64,000 nt of DNA, taken from contig NC_134955.1 in assembly GCF_965638725.1 (NCBI RefSeq), positions 12,428,316-12,492,315 of the forward strand. The letters are read 5' to 3'. A program made the translations under genes and the position numbers. The notes beneath the pieces are model-generated. The model searched no databases. It was not told the origin of the DNA and saw only the letters and a list, made by a program, of their open reading frames with translations. Below are positions 22,686 to 64,000 of the stretch, piece by piece. Position 1 is the first letter of the stretch; every line of letters begins with the position of its first letter. Source of the DNA: Aptenodytes patagonicus (lineage: Eukaryota > Chordata > Aves > Sphenisciformes > Spheniscidae).

Positions 22686-25390
22686 CACTGGCTAACAAGC
22701 TGATAATAGCAGAAGCACTTGAAGCTTTCGTTTTCACGAACGTCTGTTTTTACCTCTTGTTGCCGTTCTTCCACAGTCTGTCTTTTACTTCTCTTCTTGG
22801 CTGCTGTGAATCTACGCTGCTCTTTTAAAACACAGGGTATATGAGCCAGTGTATGTGTGTGCAGTCTTAATTATTAATCTGCACTTTCAGTAAACTCTTT
22901 GATCATTAACAAAGTTTATTTTAAAAACAACTTTTGATATTAACTAACAGTTCGACTACTAGATGAAGCGATTTATAACAGCACAACTACAACTGCTAAC
23001 TGCTGTTTGAACATCACAGTGTACTGCTACGGAAGGTGAACCGTGTCAGATGGCTTGACCTCACAGTTCTTATCCTTAAAAGCAGTCCCTTTTCGTTTCA
23101 TGGCAAATGTGAATAAAGATGATGAGTTAGCACTAGTGGTTATTAATTTGAAATTTTAATGCTGAAACCTGAAGATGTCCCACTGACTGTTCTTCAGTAG
23201 CCAGTTATTGCTGCTTTTAGTGTTCACAGATCTGATTTCAATCTGATCTGTTACGAGTTTTAGTGTTAATTATTTTAAACCTGTTTTGGAGAGTGTAGGC
23301 AGCTTTGTAAATGTACTTGTGCACTTCCCTTTATTCTTCTAACAAGATTTCTCTCTTCGAATATTTTTTTAAATATGATACTTAGCATAGTCTTATTAGT
23401 GTAGAAACATTAAACAGTTTCATACACAATCCTAAAAAAAGTAAATCGGTTTCTTTATGGTTTTTTTGATCAAGAACAGCCAAAATTATTTTTAAACATT
23501 AGGCATATCTGAAGAGAATGACTTTATTCGAATTAGCAGTTAAGGTGTAGTTTAGTCTGATGCTGTGGTTTTATCTGCTTCTCTTGAGTTTTTGAAGTGA
23601 TGAAATCAGAGTTATAAGGTATACTAAGGGTTACGAGGTGATAATCTAAGTAAGGGTGCTGTGCTTTTATCTACAAGTGCAATATGCTTTTATGTAGCAG
23701 AGAGAAACTTCTACTTTAATAATGTTGCTTGCAGCGAGATGTGCATGTGACAACTTGGGAAAAGGGATATCACAACTGGAGCGCAACAGTGTATTTCTGT
23801 GTCCAGCAGAGTAAAATCTTCAAAGAGCTGAGTTTAGACAGTCTAAAATTGTTAGTATTCAGGGAACCCATCTTAAGCCTCTTTTGCATAAATAGTGTTA
23901 CGGAACTCAACTGCTATTGTAGAGAATTAATTAATGATTTTTTTTTTTAAGTATCTATTAACAAATACTACTCTTTTAACTTGAGGCTATTGAGTGGGAA
24001 ATATCAAGTGTAGCATTTGAGGGAATATCAGCGTAAATCTTAAGTACTGTAAGACTGCATTTTTAATTACCCTACTTGTTAAAATTCAGTAACGCCATAA
24101 GGCTAAGGCCTTTTGTCACAGACAGGTTCTGAACTAAAAGGCGTGTGCACACGTAGATATGCACATTTGGGTTATTTTTCTTAATTGGCTACAGAATAAT
24201 TTAATTCCGTTGGGGACCAGATCTTGGGAATTTCTCTATTATACTTCCATTTGTTAAGGAACATGCATAGCATATGGCACCCATTTGAGCTTGGCTTATG
24301 GCATAGTTGTCAAATTTATCATAGACATTAAGACAGATAAGCAACGTACTCTTCTTGTGTATATCATCTAAAAGCCAGTATGGCTTAGTGTGTAAATCTG
24401 TATTTAACTATTGAAAAATCCATTTCTGAATGTATATAGCTTAAAACTAATTTTTTTCCTTTGTTAATCCTTTGATATCAATGAGATGTTCTTCAGAAAA
24501 TGTATGGACTGTTCGGTTGCATAAAGGCAGTTATTATTTGGGCTGAAAATTGTTAATGGTCAGGGATTTTGCACTGAAATATTTGCAAATATTCCTAATC
24601 ACACACCAGTCTGGCTTCTTTTTGCTTTTTAAGCTTGCATTAGTCCATGTTCAGAACATTAAAAGAACCTTTGAATTTTTTAAACTTTTTATATCACTGG
24701 AACAGAAAGAGCATCTAAATTAAAGCTTCAAGCTAACTTTATTTTTCAAGTATTTCAAGAATTATACTTCTGAACTGAGATTTTATAAGTTGACTTTCTG
24801 CTGAGAACTTACATGAATTTCTTAAAATGTAATTTTGTAATGATGCAAACAGGTTGTTAATTGCAGCTTAATGACACTTGCAATTACAATGTAAACTAAT
24901 GCAAAAATTATTTAAATAGTGAAAAAGTGAACTTTGTATTCTGTACAGCTTTTTTTAATTAAGTTGCTGTAATTCACACTGCTCTGATGTAGGTACTGTA
25001 ATGTGTGCCTTGTAAAATATATGTACTGTATGTTATATGGGATAATAGGTACATTAACACTGAAAAACTAGTAATTTGGTCCTGGTTGGTATTACCTGGT
25101 CTGAAGTGCTTAGCTGAAGTTTAGCAAACAATTTTGGAAAAGGAATCCCATTGGCAGGGACATGGCAATGGGTTCCAGAAGCTAGACCTTGAAAATGTGA
25201 ATTACTACGAATAGCTGTTGGTGGGGGGCATTAGAACAAACTAAACTTTCTTGTGTTAAGTGAAGATTTCTTACAGGTTTAATGTGAAATTGTAATTTAA
25301 ACATTATAGATTGTATTAATAGCTAAGGACATTCCAGTATATTAAACTTTGTGTATGAATTGTGCAATAAAGTTACTTTGGAAGAAATGT
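22686..25390 (+). terminator. RNF141: RNF141 3' UTR with alternative polyadenylation signals
   Basis: About 2.7 kb of AT-rich sequence without a plausible gene. AATAAA occurs at 23112-23117 (short form, about 0.4 kb) and at 25366-25371 (about 2.7 kb), the latter in a stretch typical of a long, AU-rich vertebrate 3' UTR. Another AATAAA at 27486-27491 might serve a still longer form. The ends are inferred from hexamers only. Confidence 0.6.
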
Positions 25391-28130
25391 CAAAGTTCTT
25401 TTAAGCTTAAGGAATCTCTTGGCTTTAATACCACAAAAGTCTGAAAACTGAATTTTAATCTAAATACAATTCCTTTGTACAGGTGGTGTGGTTAAAAGTA
25501 TGCCATTAGGAGTCAGATGTCTCTTAAACTTTGAAGTGTGATATTAACAAGGTAGCTGAAATGCAGCTCTGCAAGAAAGACTCACTGATTCTTTTATTTT
25601 TCGTTTGTCAGAATAAATAGATTGGAACATTCTGCAGTGATGGGAAAAATTAAACAAACAACTCTACTTCTTAAAAGGACAGCGTTGAGGAGCAGATTTC
25701 TTTGGGGAAAGGATTTTTTTTTTTTTTCTTCAGAGAAGTGTGATTTACTTTTTCCCCAAGTTATTCCGTCATGCTTCTGATAGTATTTTAAAGCTTAAGA
25801 ATGCTAAGGCTTGGAGTATTCTTTCTTCTCAGATTTTTCCTGGTTTTTAATAAGAATTGAAGTATATAATTAATGTAACTGTTTCCTCTGTCTAGTTACT
25901 TGGTTTATCTGTTTGGATCTTTCAAAGCCAAGTGAGAAATGGGAGAGGAATTCATTAACAGATCAGGAAATTAAAATTGGAAAACTTAGAAGTTGACGGA
26001 CACACCAGGAGGTAGGTGTACTTGAGGAATTAACAAATGTTTATATTTTCTAGGTTTCAAGTTTAGACACCATATTAATGTAATGTGCATGGGTTTTTTA
26101 GTGGGAAATGGCATATTTAACTTCTACCTTTCCTTTAAAGAGAATTCTGTATATAATTATAAAGGTTTTCTAATCCATACTCATTCCAGTTCTGGAAACG
26201 GAAGGCAACCAGTGAGATCTGTGTGCTGTAGGTTTGAACTGAACTGTTAAATTCCACCCTGCGTAGCTGCATGTGCCAAATGCACTATTTTTAGAAGGAA
26301 CATCTTAGCTATGGTTCTTTTGTGCTTTGCGTCCTGCTGAATCCTGGAACAGTAGCCTCCTCAGGGAGCCTTAAAGATGCTTGATGTAAGTGGGAGCTGT
26401 ATGCTAACCTGTCTGGCCTTAATTCTTGACACTGCATATACGTAAGTCTTTAATTTTGTATCCACTAAATACACATGCTCTGTAATGGAAGTAATTATAT
26501 TGTGACTACTATTCCAGTAATGAATTACTTTCTTTGTTAAACCACTCTTGAAGATAACTTACCATAAGGTTTTAGCCTCACCTGTTTTAAGTGGGTGAAT
26601 GGAATTCCGCTTTCTTTGTAAGTGTCTTAAAAATTAGTAATTTCAAAGCTGAATTTTTTTGAATTGTCATTTCTTTAGATGTTTGGTTCTAAGGCCTAGA
26701 ATTTATCATATGGCAACATCTCCAAAGACTGAACGTTCTTTTCCTGTTGCTATGTGTATCTGAAATTAACCTGAATGGGACAGCGTTCTTTTCCAGTACC
26801 TGCAGTGTACAATCACCAGATAGCGTGTTTTGCTGTGACCTAGCCATGTTCCAATTAATGTTATGTCTGTGAGGGATCTGACAACACATTCTACTTTTGT
26901 ATCTGAGCTGTCAAGATGTTAATTAGCAGATGATTGCTTACGTATTGCTTACCTCACTAACCTAACTATTGAGGTTAAAACATTAAACACTGGGTGTGGG
27001 TTTTGTAGGCCTGAAATTAAAAAAAATTTGAGTTTTGTGAACTTGGATGGAACTTTGCCCAGTGTAAGTAAGTCTGGTGGAATGAAGAATACTATCCAAC
27101 AGGTAATTGTTCAAAGCGCTATTTAAAAATAGAAGGTGTTTGATGAATTAAGCTTAAATTAGTCAGAAACCTGCCCTTCTGGAATTTGATTGTATGTGGA
27201 ACCGGGTAGGGTTCTGATACCACAGTCTGTGCTTCTATGCTAATGTGATTCCAACCCACTTTAATAGACCTTCCAAAAATATTTTTGATGTGAGGTGGTA
27301 CCCATGAGTCATGGTTAATGATTAATGAATTAGCTGTGTTGGTGTCTCACTATTATATATACTATTGTCTATGCTGCTTAGCATTGATACTTAGTGCTTT
27401 GAGAGGTATGGGGGAGAAATACACATTCTTCAGTTACAGGTGAATCTGTACTCTTGTGCTTCGTGAGTGCTTGCTTGTGTACAGAAATAAAGGGTTTGTA
27501 TACAGAAAGAGACACGTTTTAATCTTCATCTAAGAATCTTTATTACATTTCCTACTGAAGAAAGTAATTTGTGTTAAACCTTTTTCCTCAAAAGTCATCT
27601 TGACTGTAGCAGAATGTCTATGTTGGTATCAACTATTTATTCCAATTTGTCACTTGTTGGCTTCTTAGTTGTATTCTTTTTGTCAGATAAAGCTGTTCTG
27701 TGTACTGCTTAAATTGTTTCAACTGTGAGTGTCAGAACTGCTTTCCTGCTCCCAAATTCAGGTGTTTTGACTCTCAGTTTAATACCAAGATGTGGCTCCA
27801 GGATCAGAAGAGGTGCTGCATGCCCCACCCTGATGCCCAGTTTGGACGAGCAGGGAACAAGGGCGCCAAGAGACAGTGGGGGCAGCCCTGCAAAACAATT
27901 GCACTTCAGGACTTAATGCCAGGTCTTCTGTTGGCACAAATCAGAGTAGTTGGTTTCCATTAACGCTGAATTGCTTTAAGTCAGCTAAGCTTTTAACTCC
28001 TCATCTTTATCTCCACTGGTTTCTTTTTTCCAGTTTTCATGCTGTGGTAGTCCTTAATTTTGGTTTAGTCTTCTGTACTGCTAACAGTTTAATTGCATAA
28101 GTTTTTAGTTCTACTTAAATGAGCGGCTAC
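25391..28130. other. Intergenic region between the convergent RNF141 and AMPD3 3' ends
   Basis: AT-rich DNA with no recognised exon. Short frames at 27700-28100 have no known match. It may include the distal part of a long RNF141 3' UTR (AATAAA at 27486-27491). Confidence 0.5.
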
Positions 28131-30566
28131 AATTTTATTGAGAGGTATACACACACAAAACCCCTAACCATATTCTTTTATAATTTATTTATTAGTGTAA
28201 TGTTTAATGCTTCCACAAGAGGCAAAAGATAAACATCATTTAACCCAGGCACAGAAAGAAAAAGCAGTTTTTACAGACATCCCTCCCCCCGACCTTTTTC
28301 AGATTTAGATTACAACTAGGCAAATAGAACAGAAAGGTTTAGCCACAAGGAAAGAACAATGATATGAGAAGGTAAGGTGCTCTGGGGTGAGAAAGAAAAT
28401 TGTATAATCCAGTGGCAGCACAAATGCCTTAAGTTTACTAAAGTAACAGAATGGAAGAGCGTCACTAGAAATTGTTCCAATAGATATGTTGTAAACACCA
28501 AATAACCATTTTAGGTGAAAGTATAAAATGCTCTGAGCTAACAGATTTAAGGAAGTCTTGAATAATGTTTGAACATTATTTGAACACCAAGGAAATGATG
28601 AGAAAATAGAATATTCTCCCATTCTGAAGCAACACCCGCCCCAATCACCACCTGCAATGTTCTTCTAGTCCCTTTCTGTTTGAGTAAAACACAAGCTGTG
28701 GTGTAACCAGGTTTGATCTCAACACTGTCGGGGGGGAATCAGCAACTGCCCTGTCTTGCATTTGAGTAAATGTGTACAATAGTAATTCAGATGTCAGTAA
28801 CACTTCAACACTGGGTCTGCCCTTCGTTACATACATATCCTAAGACTGCAAGGTTATTTTGAACAGCCATACATTAGAACAAAAGCGCAACTTTAGAAAA
28901 AGAGAAGAAGCTGAAGTTTAAGAACTGAACTTGAGAATCAGTAACTTTTGCCTAATTAAAAGATGACCAAAAGAAATGTAGTAGTGGGAGCTTGAAAGGA
29001 TGTCGGTTTGTTTCCCTAAATGTAACACTATTAGCTCAAGTTATCCTTAAAAGCAGCACACAAGGAAGCACAGAAAGAGAACTTGTGGTCATGGCCACTT
29101 GTGGGTTATTGTTATTATTATCAAAATCCTGATTACTGTCCGTTAACTGAACATTCAAATCCAGTTTGGGTTTTTTTCTTTAATAAGAGCTACAGACATA
29201 TTAGAACCTGATGCGTTTGAGGTAAGGAAAGCTGAAAAGGTATTAAACATACACGGATTTGGTATATTATTAAGAAAACTAAATAAGAAATTTAAGTGAC
29301 AACAAAAGCAGCACTAACAGCAATCTTCAGGTGAAACAACCCAAGTAAAGCAATGTTTATCAGGTGAAAATACTTACAATTTAAGTTCTTCAAACCAAGC
29401 ATGTTGCTTATTTAGCCTGGACATAGATGCTTTGCTCAGGTAAATTATGTTATGTTGATAACAACTTATTAGTAAGTTGTACTAATGAAAACAAGATGTC
29501 TGCATTTTATGCAGCTAAAAATGCTCCAACCACTGTTTTCAGACTTCATCCTAAGGAAATTACACTTGCCAATCCTGATAATGCATTATATGAGCTGCTG
29601 AAGTTTCTAACAGTGAGGCCAGTAGGCATTGTTGACTAATAGCTTTGGACAATTTTATTATCGTACAGTTGAACAGTGTAGGCGTAGCACAGTTTCGCAC
29701 AATTTTTAGCTGCACAAGGAATACAAAATCTGGCACTAGTTGAACACTGCAGACATTAGGCTAGGTCGCTGAAGAGCTAAAGTCAAGCCTCCCACCACCT
29801 GTCTGCAACCATATTGTGGATGAAGAATGTCTGCAATCACTGCAGCTCCCTATGCATCACACTGGCAAACTGTAATGGTGACTGGATGGCCAGAACTCTA
29901 CTCCTGTGCCTCGGTCTCCCTCGGGGCAGCCTTACTTCCAGGCTGCTTCCTAAGGGTCTTTAGGTTTAATCTCTCTTACAGGGCTGCACAGCTATAGGAG
30001 GTGATAGGGAATTCCTCCTTCCCTTACTTTAGTGCCATTTCCCTGCAATCACCGTTCAGGACAGCAGGTATGTTAAAAAAGTGTCCTTGTAGGTATTGCT
30101 TTGAACTGCCACAGCCTGAGGAGACAGTGTATGTCTTCAATGCATATATACATTTATGCCATTAATGACTTGTTTGGTACTGGTGATGTCATCACTGCTA
30201 CTTCTGGCTGCCTTTACAAGGGAAAGTGAGACCTGATCAGCTCTTGAAAGGAAGGATGTAGGTGCCCAAGCCCCAGGAGAGGGGCCTAGCCTAAGAAATA
30301 CAAGTGGCACAAGGTATCTGATGTAGTAAAACATGCAGGGTTCTAGGTCTAGTGAGGCTCAATTGGCTAGTATTCATTATTTGCTTTTTATGCATTAATT
30401 CTGAATTACTGTTCTAAGATGCCTAACTTCCCTATGTATTATATTAGATACCCAGGTCTCTGTAGGCTCAATAGCTTAGGGACTATAGGCCTTCAAATTA
30501 AGTAGCGTAATGTTGGACTTACAGGCATCAACATCCTCTGCTGCCCCTAGCCTCGAGTCTTTTTTA

Positions 30567-30858
30567 TAGAATCATAGAGTGGTTTGGGTTGGAAGGGACC
30601 TCTAAAGGTCATCGAGTCCAACCCCCCTGCCGTGGGCAGGGACTTCTTCAGCTAGAGCAGGTTGCTCAGAGCCCCCTCCAACCTGACCTTGAATGTTTCC
30701 AGGGATGGGGCATCCACCACCTCTCTGGGCAACCTGTGCCAGTGTTTCACCACCCTCAGCGTAAAACATTTCTTCCTTCTATCTAGTCTAAATCTACCCC
30801 CCTTTAGTTTAAAGCCATTCCCCCTTGTCCTGTCGCAACAGGCCCTGCTAAAAAGTGT
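30567..30858 (-). repeat. CR1 LINE 3' fragment downstream of AMPD3 stop
   Basis: The minus strand shows the standard CR1 3' end: ...AGGTCCCTTCCAACCC... and a terminal ATTCTAT unit at 30567-30575, preceded by the GGGCTCTGAGCAACCTG block. It is well preserved, 5'-truncated at about 30858, and lies in the same sense as AMPD3. Confidence 0.92.
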
Positions 30859-30864
30859 GAAACT

Positions 30865-30900
30865 ACATGCAGCTATATGCTAACATGCAGCTATATGCTA
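30865..30900. repeat. Perfect 18-bp tandem duplication
   Basis: The unit ACATGCAGCTATATGCTA occurs at 30865-30882 and 30883-30900, immediately beyond the truncated 5' edge of the CR1 copy. Confidence 0.93.
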
Positions 30901-32073
30901 TCATGTTATAACCTTTAATCCTTTCTGAATGAGTAGTACTGTGTCTTAAGAAGGATGATCAAATAGAAAAAAGATTGAAAGTGATAAATATTCCACTAGC
31001 TGTATTTTACTAGCCACTCCATCATAAATAAAATTTTAACATAACATGATTTGAAATGACATATTTCAAGTGGGCTAGCTTCTGTATAAATAGACTTCTT
31101 ATTCAACTCTAACTGACTAAAATACAAACTAACACAAATGTGTAAAAAGATGTCAGAAGTAGGACCAGCACCCAGGTCTGGAGTTTCTACCACTGATTCA
31201 TAAGAACACTTCCTTTGTTCAAGTAAAAAATTTCTCTTTACACGCAACCAAAATTATCTGCATAAATTTCTAAGTAATTTGAACTGGCACACCCACATAT
31301 TCCCATTACAAAGCAATAAAAAAGTGTTCTCAACTTTCAAGGCAAAGTTTTCATGATATAATTAGATTCATTATTACAATGTACGATAGTGATGATTTTG
31401 ACACCATGTGTTCTACTTACTAGATTAAAAAGCATTAATCTGCTCTTCTTCACAGACATCCTACATGACAACAGGAAGTAATTAATTAGTCATTAAACAG
31501 GACTACCGGACTTTGTTTTTTCTTGTTTTCTGGTATAACTGCTGAAACATTAAGATAAAAACCTGTGTCAGAACACCTTCCAGAATGAAAGGGTAGCCTC
31601 AAAATTATGCACCCCATACAAACTCCTAATGAATAAAGGGTTAAACTTAAAAGTGCTGAATGCCACGACCGCTACTGAGACTAGCAGGACAAAAACAGGT
31701 GCATGTATACTGTCAGCATCTGCAAAATCCTAAGGTGCATATCACAGATGCACTATGAATATTCTCTGTTGTTTTCCAAGCTACGATATATTCCACGGTT
31801 AAGACAGTATGAAACAAATATTACATGAGACTGAGTTTGCATTTAGTATTTACAGCAATCTTACAAAGCCTAATGTTTGTAGAAACTGATATTTTTGCAA
31901 TGAGAAGAATGCAGTAAAAGATAACGGCAAACGCTGTTTACCTTCCATAGATACTCTATTTTTCTCTGTACTGTTCAGTTATGTCTTGGTAGCATCAAAG
32001 ACAGATGATTCAATGTTAATTAGCATCTTACCCTGCTCAGGAGTGAAATGTTCTGGTTTCTTTGAGTTTGTAA

Positions 32074-64000
<31,927 letters not shown>

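Larger units (their letters stand above)
28131..32073 (-). terminator. AMPD3: AMPD3 3' UTR / downstream region with candidate poly(A) signals
   Basis: Read on the minus strand after the AMPD3 stop at 32074. AATAAA appears at 29654-29659 and at 28184-28193 (two overlapping copies) and 28134-28139. The first would give a 3' UTR of about 2.4 kb, the others about 3.9 kb. A CR1 fragment at 30567-30858 would be inside either. The true end cannot be chosen from sequence alone. Confidence 0.5.

Overview
This is vertebrate nuclear DNA, almost certainly from a bird and probably a neoavian rather than a chicken relative. The evidence is short exons with GT-AG introns, CR1 LINE fragments with the avian 3' end, one solo LTR of a type I associate with neoavian genomes, and three genes whose proteins align closely to LYVE1, RNF141 and AMPD3. 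Their order and orientation (LYVE1 + , RNF141 + , AMPD3 -) match human 11p15.4 read in the opposite direction. There is no operon, CRISPR array or bacterial-type mobile element. Nearly every open frame of 60-160 codons is chance, an intron read-through or a repeat. Layout: 1-3073 is upstream or intron 1 sequence of LYVE1 with an old CR1. 3074-8075 holds LYVE1 coding exons 2-6 (Link domain, Thr-rich stalk, membrane helix, tail); the signal-peptide exon was not found. 8076-11400 is the 3' UTR and intergenic DNA. A CpG island at about 11410-12140 is the likely RNF141 promoter and non-coding first exon. 13828-22685 holds the five RNF141 coding exons, which give exactly 230 codons. A long AT-rich 3' UTR follows, to about 25.4 kb or further. 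AMPD3 lies on the minus strand from 61779 down to 32074, as 14 coding exons giving a complete 765-residue AMP deaminase; its 3' UTR runs toward 28-29 kb, so RNF141 and AMPD3 converge tail to tail. Repeats: four minus-strand CR1 fragments (about 1145, 30567, 48766 and 51015), a 578-bp solo LTR with a perfect 5-bp target duplication in RNF141 intron 2, and several simple repeats, including a run of 22 G in AMPD3. The three genes do not share a pathway: LYVE1 is a lymphatic hyaluronan receptor, RNF141 a RING-finger protein and AMPD3 an enzyme of purine nucleotide metabolism. Their linkage is old vertebrate synteny. I found no sign of a previously undescribed biological system. The useful results are complete exon models, conserved functional residues, repeat insertions, and a few questions about transcript ends and isoforms.
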